Below are positions 1 to 7,185 of a DNA stretch of 64,000 nucleotides, in pieces. The translations under genes and the position numbers were made by a program. The stretch is from an uncultured Pontibacter sp. (GTDB lineage Bacteria; Bacteroidota; Bacteroidia; Cytophagales; Hymenobacteraceae). Position 1 is the stretch's first letter, and the number at the start of each line of letters is the position of its first letter. The stretch covers positions 186,001 to 250,000 of the forward strand of contig NZ_CANMNI010000002.1 of assembly GCF_947499215.1 (NCBI RefSeq). The letters run 5' to 3'. The notes beneath the pieces were generated by a model. The model saw nothing but the letters and a program-made list of their open reading frames with translations. It was not told the DNA's origin and did not search any database.

Positions 1-2
1 CC

Positions 3-740
3 ATCTTGGCTTTGCCGATTCCTGACGACCTGCTACTGCCTATTATCATTCTTGGTGCCTTCGGGCCTTCCTTCGCAGCAATTTACTTAGTGCATCGCTA
101 CGGCCATGCAGCGGAGAAGCGTGACTTCTGGAGCAGGGTATTCAGTTTCAAACGGATTGGCTGGTTATGGTACTTGGTTATTCTGCTTATTTTCCCGGCT
201 ATCTACTTTTTGGGCTATTTCATCTATTCCTTCTTCGGTGGCGTGCAACCACCAATAGCAGGTCTGTTCAGCGGCCTCGATACGCCATCGGCTATACTTA
301 CATTCGCACTGATCATGCTATTCGCTGGTCCTGTTTCTGAGGAATTAGGCTGGCGCGGTTACGTACTGGACCCACTGCAGGAAAAGTACGGTGCTATAAA
401 AGGCAGCCTGATACTCGGTCTTTTCTGGATAGGCTGGCACCTGCCGCTATTCTTTATCGAAGGTACCTCGCAGCACGCCAAAGGCTTCGGTATACCTTTC
501 TGGTCTTGGTCTTTCCAGTTGATCATGCTTTCTTTCGTCTTCACTTGGGTATACAACCACACCAACCGAAGCATACTCGGCGCCATCCTACTGCACCTCA
601 TGGCCAATATGGCTTATCCGACAAACTTGGACCCAACTGGTGAGGCGATCTTTACCGTGCTGCGGTTATTGATCGTGTTGGCGATTGTATATGCTTGGAA
701 ACGGAAGGGAGTGGTGCGGGATGAGCTGGTGATGGTGTAG
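3..740 (+). CDS. CPBP family intramembrane metalloprotease (5' end cut by window edge)
   Basis: Multi-pass membrane protein of the CPBP (CAAX protease/bacteriocin-processing, Abi) family. The visible part has several hydrophobic segments. Counting from the TTG at 6, the family motifs are EELGWRG near residues 112-118 (the EExxxR metal/catalytic motif), FWIGWH near 140-145 (FxxxH) and a later HLMANM helix near residue 197. Members act on membrane substrates; the substrate here is unknown. The reading frame is open to the left edge and the only start in view is a TTG, so the true N-terminus probably lies outside the window. It precedes the first cassette-like module. Family call is firm, physiological role is not. 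Confidence 0.85.
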   Translation: MLALPIPDDLLLPIIILGAFGPSFAAIYLVHRYGHAAEKRDFWSRVFSFKRIGWLWYLVILLIFPAIYFLGYFIYSFFGGVQPPIAGLFSGLDTPSAILTFALIMLFAGPVSEELGWRGYVLDPLQEKYGAIKGSLILGLFWIGWHLPLFFIEGTSQHAKGFGIPFWSWSFQLIMLSFVFTWVYNHTNRSILGAILLHLMANMAYPTNLDPTGEAIFTVLRLLIVLAIVYAWKRKGVVRDELVMV

Positions 741-820
741 GGATTGGGTTTCAGAGAATTTGGTATATTGTTACCATATATATTGCAGATAGTGGGAGTA
801 GGCATTCCTGCTATACACTA

Positions 821-828
821 GTTGGCGT
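821..828 (+). other. Left boundary of cassette-like module A (GTTGGCGT)
   Basis: The octamer GTTGGCGT is the exact reverse complement of ACGCCAAC at 1415-1422, at the start of the attC-like site behind the next gene. In integron cassettes the first bases of an integrated cassette come from its own attC and are complementary to that site's R'' box, as seen here. Upstream, TAGTG..CACTA around 790-820 can form a weak hairpin, but no full attC is visible left of 821. Cassette identity is inference. Confidence 0.4.
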
Positions 829-840
829 CAATAGATAATT

Positions 841-1392
841 ATGAAGAAGGTCTTACATGTGATATTATTTTCAATTCTATTCTCTTGTAATGGAGCAGAA
901 GAAAAAGCACATGTAGAGGCACAAGAGCAATCGATAAAGCACTTTGACAATTTCATCTTCTCAATAGAACCGGGCTGGAGCACAGAGAATGGCAGGGACG
1001 TGGAAATAAATAAAGGCGGCACTGCCTATCTTCGTTTGAGAGACAACTGGATAGTTAAGGAAAACTATAAAGTAAATCTGGACCTGCAGAGCCTAAGAAA
1101 AATTGCTGCACTTATTGACTCTATGAATATTGAATCATTAGATTCTTTGTACCAAGAGTATGAAGACGGAGCCTATTATTCAATGCGCTTAACAAATAAT
1201 AGCAGAGAAGTGAGGACTAAAGGCATGAACTATCCCAGCGAAGTTCAGAAAATGATTCTGGAAGTGGTCCAGATTGTAGAAGGGCAGCCATGGGTCAAAA
1301 CTTCTAACAAACGCTTCGTAACAACTAAAGATGTCTTAAAGCCGCTCCCTCCAGGGCATATGGAGGCACAAGTTGACTTGAATAGCTTGTAA
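841..1392 (+). CDS. Hypothetical lipoprotein, cassette A cargo
   Basis: 183-aa predicted lipoprotein. A short signal peptide (MKK then a hydrophobic stretch) ends in a lipobox with Cys at residue 16 (ILFSC). The mature part has a beta-rich first half and an amphipathic C-terminal half. I do not recognise a family with confidence; the layout is loosely reminiscent of DUF6438-type Bacteroidota lipoproteins. The gene is visibly AT-richer than the protease gene to its left and stands alone between a GTTGGCGT boundary and an attC-like site, consistent with a mobile single-gene cassette. The ATG at 841 is chosen because the signal peptide starts there. Confidence 0.7.
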   Translation: MKKVLHVILFSILFSCNGAEEKAHVEAQEQSIKHFDNFIFSIEPGWSTENGRDVEINKGGTAYLRLRDNWIVKENYKVNLDLQSLRKIAALIDSMNIESLDSLYQEYEDGAYYSMRLTNNSREVRTKGMNYPSEVQKMILEVVQIVEGQPWVKTSNKRFVTTKDVLKPLPPGHMEAQVDLNSL

Positions 1393-1412
1393 TGAAGAAT
1401 TGGTAAAACTAA

Positions 1413-1482
1413 TAACGCCAACACAGCACATGAATTAAGCTTCGGCTACGCCTTGCTCACCTCATGTACGAGACCGTTAGTT
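1413..1482 (+). other. attC-like recombination site 1 (between cassettes A and B)
   Basis: Imperfect palindrome with nested paired blocks: TAACG 1413-1417 with CGTTA 1475-1479, ACATGA 1428-1433 with TCATGT 1462-1467, AGC 1438-1440 with GCT 1455-1457, GGC 1444-1446 with GCC 1450-1452. The mismatched, spaced blocks, the AAC near the left end and the GTTAG at the right end are the architecture of an integron attC hairpin. The right end does not match the classical GTTRRRY exactly. Left box ACGCCAAC complements the start of cassette A at 821. A rho-type terminator is less likely because there is no T-run. Confidence 0.5.
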
Positions 1483-1505
1483 TCAAATTTAGTTATGGAA
1501 AAGAA

Positions 1506-2381
1506 ATGAGATTAAAAATATATTTAGCAGCGAGCGCGGTTTTTTTAATTGCAACTGCTTGTCAAGTAACAAAAGACCATGAAAGACTTGTACAACTAGC
1601 TTTTGATGACCAAAAAGACAGAAAGGAAAATAGCTCCAAGACTTCTGTCAACGATTACTCGAGGACAGAAGAAGTATACCAAATATTGTCACAAGAAGAG
1701 CTGAAAACTTCCAATGACTTTTACAATGCAGCTCTTGTTCTTCAGCATGGCGGTAAATCTGAAGATTTTAAACAGGCAAACTCACTTGCAAAGAAAGCAG
1801 TGGAGTTAAATCCAAATAACGCTGATGCTAAAGCCTTGGTTGCTATGTCACAGGACAGATACTTGGAAAGCAACAACAAACCACAGTGGTATGGTACTCA
1901 ACTAATTGAGCTTGGAGATAAGGAATACCTCCACCCGATTGATACAACAATCATAACAGAACAGGATAGGAAGGATCTGTGTGTACAGAGCCTAAGTCAG
2001 TTACTTGCACACCTAAATAAGCAGCATCAAAAAAATGAAACGGATATTAGTGTCTATTTCGTTACCGATTCTTTGTATAGGACCTTTTATCCTGAAGTGA
2101 AAGCAGAAATGGTAGGCACCTTTGAGCAGTTGCTTGAACAAATTCAATACCCTAAAGCGGCGCTTGAGAATAACATAACGGGTAAAGTACTAGTCCAGTA
2201 CACGATTGATGCAAACGGTAATGTTAAAGATGCTGTGGTCGTTGATGGGATTGGGTACGGATGTGACGAAGAAGCTTTGAGAGTTATCAATTTGGCAAAG
2301 TTCAAAAATTACATGAATCAGGATATAGAGAGGAGGTCAAGAGTACCATTTGAAATAAAATCGGAAACTAACAAAAACTAA
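1506..2381 (+). CDS. Lipoprotein with TPR-like segment and TonB C-terminal domain, cassette B cargo
   Basis: 291-aa predicted lipoprotein. The start is placed at the ATG at 1506, giving a normal signal peptide with lipobox Cys19 (LIATAC); an ATG 42 bp upstream would add a hydrophilic leader. Residues about 65-125 look helical and TPR-like (a KKAVELNPNN-type helix). The last ~85 residues match the TonB C-terminal fold seen in Bacteroidota TonB-family proteins: YPKAALEN, then VQYTIDANGNV and an EEALRV helix. Such domains normally contact TonB-dependent receptors, but this protein has no N-terminal TonB membrane anchor. The stop codon lies just inside attC-like site 2, as in compact gene cassettes. 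AT-rich compared with the window. Confidence 0.75.
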   Translation: MRLKIYLAASAVFLIATACQVTKDHERLVQLAFDDQKDRKENSSKTSVNDYSRTEEVYQILSQEELKTSNDFYNAALVLQHGGKSEDFKQANSLAKKAVELNPNNADAKALVAMSQDRYLESNNKPQWYGTQLIELGDKEYLHPIDTTIITEQDRKDLCVQSLSQLLAHLNKQHQKNETDISVYFVTDSLYRTFYPEVKAEMVGTFEQLLEQIQYPKAALENNITGKVLVQYTIDANGNVKDAVVVDGIGYGCDEEALRVINLAKFKNYMNQDIERRSRVPFEIKSETNKN

Positions 2382-2462
2382 AGCACATTGAACGCACCAT
2401 AGCCAAGCCGATATACAAAATTTAAATCACGAAAATGTATCAATTAAATGCTCATGTTTTAC
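2365..2462 (+). other. attC-like recombination site 2 (end of cassette B)
   Basis: GAAACTAAC at 2365-2373 is the exact reverse complement of GTTAGTTTC at 1476-1484, the start of module B. Paired blocks follow: AAAAC 2375-2379 with GTTTT 2456-2460, AGCA 2383-2386 with TGCT 2449-2452, ATTGA 2388-2392 with TCAAT 2440-2444, TACA 2414-2417 with TGTA 2436-2439. The site overlaps the end of the lipoprotein gene. The right end is uncertain: GTTTTAC at 2456 is preferred over GTTGTTA at 2500, since the latter lies in DUF4870 coding sequence. Confidence 0.4.
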
Positions 2463-2700
2463 CAACAGAATCTTCCAGCAAATATGGCACGGCAGAGCCG
2501 TTGTTAATTTTCACTTGACGGCTACCCTTGCCTTTATGGCGGGTGTTGCCTTGCTGCTAATTCTTTTTCAGCTTGGTTTACTGCTCATCATGCTTACATC
2601 AGCCTATGCGGTAGCCCTGATTCTGTTGAACGCCCGGCGAGTGATGAAAGGCGAAAATTATTCATATCCGCTGTCTCTGGCCATTATGTCGCCTAAGTGA
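2461..2700 (+). pseudogene. DUF4870-family membrane protein remnant (N-terminus missing)
   Basis: The frame ending at 2700 reads HGRAVVNFHL, then two strongly hydrophobic segments, then GENYSYPLSL near the C-terminus. This is the C-terminal two thirds of a DUF4870 (Tic20-like) small membrane protein, whose hallmarks are a GkaavNFql motif before the first helix and a YPL motif near the end. There is no ATG in frame; the only start is TTG at 2515, downstream of the conserved NF motif. The 5' part appears to have been replaced by the attC-like end of cassette B. Probably not functional. Nothing else is seen between 2701 and 2774. Confidence 0.5.
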
Positions 2701-2774
2701 CGGGCAGGTGTCGCTAGCTTGCTTGCTCAAATAACCTAGCTTTGAGGCTATACAATTCGTTTAACTCTAAAGCT

Positions 2775-4001
2775 ATGAACAGTATGTTAAAACAATTCTT
2801 ATTTACACTCTCGGCCGTGCTTCTTAGCATGGCCCCCTCGCTCGGACAAGACAGGCAGATTCAGAAAATAGATGGCAACTATACCTCCTCTCAGGAGATC
2901 GATAAAGTTGTCGCGCGTTTGATGGACACAGCCGATGTGACAGGACTGGCATTAACTGTCTTCAATAACCACAACGCTGTTTACCAGAAGGCATTTGGCT
3001 ACAGCAATGCAGCCAACAAAACTCCCTTAAGCACAAGCACGATTTTTTACGGAGCTTCTCTTAGCAAAGCCGTTTTCTCAGTGCTGGTGATGCAACTGGT
3101 GGAGGAAGGCGTAATACAGCTCGATACCCCGCTACAGCATTACCTCAAGAAACCCCTTCCTGATTATAAGTTTGCGAAAAGCTGGAAAGGGTATAGCGAC
3201 CTAAAAGGTGACAAGCGATATGAGACCATCACAGCACGCATGTGCTTAACCCATACCACTGGCTTTCCCAACTGGCGTTTTTTAACCAGCAAAGGGCGTG
3301 ACCCGGAAGGTAAGCTATACTTTCAGTTTGACCCCGGAACCCGCTATAGTTACTCTGGGGAAGGACTAAGTCTGCTTCAGTTTGTGCTGGAGCAAATAAC
3401 AGGAAAAGGACTGGAAGGAATGGCGCAGGAACGGATATTCAAGCCACTGGGCATGCGCAGGACCAGCTACATTTATGTATGGCAGCCCGGCATGGAAAAC
3501 CAATATGCCTATGGGCATAACAGCCAAGAGAATCCGCTTCCTAAAGACGAGGCAGATGATGCCGGTGCAGCAGGTAGCATGGGTACAACGCCAGCAGATT
3601 ATTCTAAATTTCTGGAAGCGGTACTGAGCCAGCAACTGCTTCGGAATGACACCTATAACGAAATGTTTAAGCAACAGGTGGCCATCAGAAGCAAGCAACA
3701 GTTCGGACCCAATGCATTAATTGATACGGATGAAAATGCAGATATAAATTTAGGTTACGGCTTGGGATGGGGCGTATTAGACTCGCCCTATGGTACGGGA
3801 GCCTTCAAAGAAGGACATTCAGAGGGCTACCAACACTATTCTATTATTTTTCCGGATTCAGGTATAGGTGTGCTAATCCTGACTAACAGTGATAACGGTG
3901 AAAGCATATTTAAAGAGTTTCTAGAAAAGACCATAGGAGACATCTTCACGCCTTGGCAATGGGAAAATTATATCCCGTATGATTACCAAGATAGAAAGTA
4001 A
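2775..4001 (+). CDS. Secreted serine hydrolase (class C beta-lactamase / penicillin-binding fold)
   Basis: 408-aa beta-lactamase-family serine hydrolase. The start at the ATG at 2775 (or 2784) gives a signal peptide ending near SLGQ; a TTG at 2742 is rejected because it adds a hydrophilic leader. Motifs: SLSK near residues 95-98 (SxxK nucleophile motif), YSG near 193 (the Tyr motif), and GHSEG near 347-351 in place of the KTG box, as in many esterase or D-aminopeptidase-like members. The family includes esterases, D,D-peptidases and AmpC enzymes; the true substrate cannot be told. It stands alone, and the downstream methyltransferase begins 40 bp later. Confidence 0.85.
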   Translation: MNSMLKQFLFTLSAVLLSMAPSLGQDRQIQKIDGNYTSSQEIDKVVARLMDTADVTGLALTVFNNHNAVYQKAFGYSNAANKTPLSTSTIFYGASLSKAVFSVLVMQLVEEGVIQLDTPLQHYLKKPLPDYKFAKSWKGYSDLKGDKRYETITARMCLTHTTGFPNWRFLTSKGRDPEGKLYFQFDPGTRYSYSGEGLSLLQFVLEQITGKGLEGMAQERIFKPLGMRRTSYIYVWQPGMENQYAYGHNSQENPLPKDEADDAGAAGSMGTTPADYSKFLEAVLSQQLLRNDTYNEMFKQQVAIRSKQQFGPNALIDTDENADINLGYGLGWGVLDSPYGTGAFKEGHSEGYQHYSIIFPDSGIGVLILTNSDNGESIFKEFLEKTIGDIFTPWQWENYIPYDYQDRK

Positions 4002-4041
4002 AGAAGTAACCGCGTATAGTTGAGCAACGCAGTGGAAAACT

Positions 4042-4782
4042 ATGAAAGACAATTTCTCTACTCAATCTGACAAATACGCGCAGTACAGACCGGGCTATCC
4101 GGCGGAATTCTATGAGTACTTAAACTCAATTGTTCCAGCAAAACAAGCAGCTTGGGAATGTGGAACAGGAAACGGCCAAGTTGCCTTCGAATTAGCAAAA
4201 ACATTTGACAAGGTATACGCGACTGACATTAGTCAATCGCAGCTAGACAACGCCTTGCAGGCAGAGAACATAGCATACTCGGTGCAGCCCGCAGAAAGTA
4301 CCAATTTTGCAGATCAACAATTTAACCTGATCATCACGGCCCAAGCCATTCACTGGTTTGACTTTGAGAGGTTTTATGCCGAAGTAAGGAGAACAGCCAA
4401 AGTAAACGCTTTGCTTTGCGTACTCGGCTATGGTAGAATAGAAATTTCAGAACCAATAGATCAGCTCATTACTTCCTTTTACAAGGATGTGATCGGAGAC
4501 TATTGGGACAAAGAACGCAGGTACATCGACGAGAACTACCAGACAATTCCCTTTCCTTTTACTGAGATCCAAACGCCTCTCTTCGAGAATAAGCTACAGT
4601 GGGATCTGGACCATGTGATCGGATATTTGAATACTTGGTCGGCTGTGAAACACTTTATCAAACAAAACGGGTATAATCCGATTGACAAACTGCAAAACGA
4701 ACTAGAACAGCATTGGCATAAGCATCAGACAAGAGAAGTCAGATTTCCTTTGCTATTGCGTATAGGACAAGTAAAACCATGA
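4042..4782 (+). CDS. Class I SAM-dependent methyltransferase
   Basis: 246 aa with a Methyltransf_11-type Rossmann domain. Motif I is ECGTGNGQ near residues 39-46, with an acidic YATDIS strand end near 58-63 and an AQAIHWF stretch characteristic of the trans-aconitate methyltransferase-like group. The N-terminal FSTQSDKYAQYRPGYP segment is also typical of that group. The acceptor molecule is unknown. Its stop overlaps the start of the next small gene by 4 bp (ATGA), suggesting translational coupling. Confidence 0.85.
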   Translation: MKDNFSTQSDKYAQYRPGYPAEFYEYLNSIVPAKQAAWECGTGNGQVAFELAKTFDKVYATDISQSQLDNALQAENIAYSVQPAESTNFADQQFNLIITAQAIHWFDFERFYAEVRRTAKVNALLCVLGYGRIEISEPIDQLITSFYKDVIGDYWDKERRYIDENYQTIPFPFTEIQTPLFENKLQWDLDHVIGYLNTWSAVKHFIKQNGYNPIDKLQNELEQHWHKHQTREVRFPLLLRIGQVKP

Positions 4783-5072
4783 ACCTCCCCACTTTCAAAG
4801 CCAGCCTCTCCGCTCCCGCGCCTCCTCCGGAAGCCTCGGTGTACATGCAGGCGCTGTGGCATGAGGCGAAAGGCAACTGGGACAAGGCGCATGTGCTCAT
4901 CCAAGACCTGCCGGACAAAGATGCGGCTTGGATTCACGCCTACCTGCACCGCAAGGAGGGTGACTCGTGGAATGCCGACTACTGGTATAGCTGGGCAGAT
5001 CGGAAAAGGCCCGACTGCACATTGCAGGAAGAGTGGGATAATATCGCCAGCACCCTCATAGAAAAAGCCTAG
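4779..5072 (+). CDS. Conserved small hypothetical protein (about 100 aa)
   Basis: 97-aa soluble, Trp-rich protein with an ALWHEAKGNWDKAH helix, an AAWIHAYLHRKEGD segment and a NADYWYSWA segment. Families with this pattern occur widely as small stand-alone proteins resembling one or two TPR-like helical hairpins; no function is established that I know of. It overlaps the methyltransferase stop by 4 bp, so the two are very likely co-transcribed. The longest alternative frame here (4861-5061) is a shadow. Confidence 0.75.
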   Translation: MNLPTFKASLSAPAPPPEASVYMQALWHEAKGNWDKAHVLIQDLPDKDAAWIHAYLHRKEGDSWNADYWYSWADRKRPDCTLQEEWDNIASTLIEKA

Positions 5073-5145
5073 CCCTAACCCATGCGCTTTCCACCTATCT
5101 TCTTTTCTCTAGTATACCTCTGTATACACCCTATACCACTGAAAC

Positions 5146-5176
5146 TTGCAAGTTTCTTTTTTTATAGCTACCTTTG
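5146..5176 (+). promoter_or_regulatory. Bacteroidota-type promoter of tetR
   Basis: TACCTTTG at 5169-5176 is a perfect TAnnTTTG -7 element, with TTG at 5146-5148 as a -33 element 20 bp upstream. This matches the consensus (TTTG, 19-21 bp, TAnnTTTG) of the primary sigma factor in Bacteroidota. Transcription would start about 5183, inside the operator, so the TTG at 5174 cannot be the translation start. Confidence 0.6.
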
Positions 5177-5194
5177 TTAGTAAACATTCACTTA
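5177..5194. promoter_or_regulatory. Candidate TetR operator 1 (over tetR start of transcription)
   Basis: Imperfect palindrome with core GTAAACATTCAC (5180-5191); 6 of 9 base pairs of the 18-bp site are symmetric. The same sequence with one change (GTAAACGTTCAC) recurs at 5863-5874 at the start of the efflux operon. Together they suggest autoregulation and repression of the pump by the TetR protein encoded next to it. Confidence 0.55.
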
Positions 5195-5203
5195 CATAAA
5201 AAT

Positions 5204-5791
5204 ATGCTAGCAGTATCAGATAGACAACTGGAGATAATAGAGTCAGCAGGCAGGATTCTGAACGCCTCGGGTGTAAGTGGCCTGACCATAAAGAACCTTG
5301 CCAAAGAGATGCAGTTTTCAGAGAGCGCCATTTACCGGCACTTTGCCAGTAAGGAAGAAATCATTTTGGTGTTGCTGAACTACCTGTCAGAAAGTATGGA
5401 TGAGCGGCTAGGACGGGCTGTGCAGGATATACATGATCCGGAAGAGAAATTTAAGGCACTCTTTAGAAACCAGTTTGAGTTTTTTCGGTTGCACCCTCAT
5501 TTTGTAGTGGCTGTCTTTTCTGACGGTTTGTTAGAGGAAAGCCAATTGATAAACAATGCGATACTGAAAATTATGCAGGTGAAAATGAAGCACCTGTTGC
5601 CAGTAATGATGGAGGGACAGCAGAGAGGTGTCTTCACCAATGCCATTACTACCGAAGAGCTGATGCACATCGTGATGGGAAGTTTCCGTCTGCAGATGTT
5701 TAAATGGCGCATAGCCAATTTTGAATTTGACATAGCCCGTAGTGGCGAAAACCTGATCCAGTCCCTACTAACCCTTATTAGGGTAAAGTAA
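5204..5791 (+). CDS. TetR/AcrR family transcriptional regulator of the adjacent efflux operon
   Basis: 195-aa TetR-family repressor. The N-terminal helix-turn-helix spans roughly residues 22-50 (GLTIKNLAKEMQ, then SAIYRHFASKEE), followed by an all-helical ligand-binding and dimer domain. The start is the ATG at 5204; the frame extends to a TTG at 5174, but that lies inside the promoter. It is encoded immediately upstream of a TolC/adaptor/RND operon in the same direction, and identical palindromes lie at both starts, so repression of the pump and of itself is the likely role. The inducing ligand is unknown. Confidence 0.9.
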   Translation: MLAVSDRQLEIIESAGRILNASGVSGLTIKNLAKEMQFSESAIYRHFASKEEIILVLLNYLSESMDERLGRAVQDIHDPEEKFKALFRNQFEFFRLHPHFVVAVFSDGLLEESQLINNAILKIMQVKMKHLLPVMMEGQQRGVFTNAITTEELMHIVMGSFRLQMFKWRIANFEFDIARSGENLIQSLLTLIRVK

Positions 5792-5856
5792 AAGATTTAT
5801 AGGCGCATGATATTGACAGGCCCCAAGCCCCAAAAAGTAAAAAAATTTTAAAAATC

Positions 5857-7185
5857 ATGTTAGTAAACGTTCACAAACATAATATATTCTTGTTACTCTT
5901 GGTAGCTGCACTAGCATTTCCGGCCAAAGCACAGGTATGGACCTTGCAACAGAGCATAGACACTGCCATGGTAAACAACAGAAATCTGCAAATAGGCAGA
6001 AATACCACTGCCATCAGCCAGTACAAGCACCAAGAGGCACGGGCCAACCTGATCCCAAAGCTCCATGCCAATGCCGACTACCGCTACTATACCAACCTCC
6101 CCTACCAGTTGATGCCAATGTCTGTTTTTGGCGGACAAGAGGGCCAGTTCAAAGAAGCGCAGTTCGGGGTGCCGCATAACATCAACGCCAATGTGCAACT
6201 CACCATGCCCCTTTACAACTCACAGGTGCAGGGCGCCATCAAAACCACAGAAATAGCTTCGGAACTGACCGCTTTGCAATACCGGAAAACCGAGGAAAGG
6301 GTATACTTGGAGGTTGCCAACCTTTACTACAATGCGCAGATCCTGAAAAACCAGCTGGCTTTTATCGACAGTAACCTCGTGAACAGCCTGCAGCTTCTCA
6401 AAAACATGCAGTTGCTCAAAGAACAGTTGCTGGCCAAAGGCAGCGACGTAAACAAAGTCGCCCTGCAGACCGAGCAGCTGGCCACACAACGCGAACTCAT
6501 CAACAGCAACTACGAACAGGTGCTCAATGCTCTTAAATTCACCATGGGGCTGTCGCTTGCCACTGAACTGGACATTGACCCCTCCATCAGCTACCACACC
6601 GAAACCGCTTACACCGAGACGCTCACCACCGATGTGCAGGTGGCACAGGTACAGACCAAGTTGCATTCCAGCGAACTAACTACACTGCAGCGCTCCAAGT
6701 TGCCCAGCCTTTCGCTTTATGGCACCTATGGCACCACCGGCTTCGGCTACGATCAGTCTCCCAACAACTTCCTAAAGTTCTACCCCATCGGTTTTGCAGG
6801 CGTACAGCTCTCCCTCCCCTTGTTCAACGGCACTGTCACGCAACAGAAGATCAGCCAGAAAAAACTGGAGCTGGCCAACAGCGAACTGCAGTTGCGGGAG
6901 CAGACTGAGCAGAACAGCATGCAGGTGGAGAACGCCCGCAAACAAAGGCAGGTGGCACAGCAAACCGTCACCAACAACCTGTCGCAGATAGAGCTGGCCA
7001 AATCGGTTTACGAGCAGACCTTGCTGCAGCAAAAACACGGTGTGGCCTCCCTAACCGATGTGCTTTTGGCAGACAATACCCTGCGGGAAGCGCAGCAGAA
7101 CTACTTATCGGCTATGGTCAACTACCTGAAAGCCGACCTTGAACTCAAACATTTAACCGGCAACATTTTAAATTCTAAGCCATGA
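5857..7185 (+). CDS. TolC-family outer membrane efflux protein
   Basis: 442-aa outer membrane factor. Signal peptide about residues 1-25, cleaved after PAKA. Two duplicated coiled-coil/beta repeats typical of OEP proteins follow, with EERVYLEVANLYYNAQ in the first half and EQTLLQQKHGVASLTDVLLA in the second. It forms the outer channel of the tripartite pump with the next two genes. The second operator copy (5860-5877) overlaps its first codons; if transcription starts inside it, as in tetR, an ATG further in would be needed and none is available, so the ATG at 5857 is kept with some doubt. It overlaps the adaptor start by 4 bp (ATGA). Confidence 0.9.
   Translation: MLVNVHKHNIFLLLLVAALAFPAKAQVWTLQQSIDTAMVNNRNLQIGRNTTAISQYKHQEARANLIPKLHANADYRYYTNLPYQLMPMSVFGGQEGQFKEAQFGVPHNINANVQLTMPLYNSQVQGAIKTTEIASELTALQYRKTEERVYLEVANLYYNAQILKNQLAFIDSNLVNSLQLLKNMQLLKEQLLAKGSDVNKVALQTEQLATQRELINSNYEQVLNALKFTMGLSLATELDIDPSISYHTETAYTETLTTDVQVAQVQTKLHSSELTTLQRSKLPSLSLYGTYGTTGFGYDQSPNNFLKFYPIGFAGVQLSLPLFNGTVTQQKISQKKLELANSELQLREQTEQNSMQVENARKQRQVAQQTVTNNLSQIELAKSVYEQTLLQQKHGVASLTDVLLADNTLREAQQNYLSAMVNYLKADLELKHLTGNILNSKP
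5860..5877. promoter_or_regulatory. Candidate TetR operator 2 (start of efflux operon)
   Basis: Core GTAAACGTTCAC at 5863-5874; 7 of 9 pairs of the 18-bp site are symmetric. Differs from operator 1 by one central base and shares the flanking TTA. It overlaps codons 2-7 of the TolC gene. No perfect TAnnTTTG element was found directly upstream. Confidence 0.55.

Noticed and set aside
2500..2506. GTTGTTA as the right end of attC-like site 2
   Set aside because: It sits within codons that still encode the DUF4870 motif HGRAVVNF, so the cassette end must lie further left, near 2456.
5174..5203. TTG start extending the TetR gene by ten codons
   Set aside because: These bases are the promoter -7 box and the operator; the ATG at 5204 fits the TetR family start.
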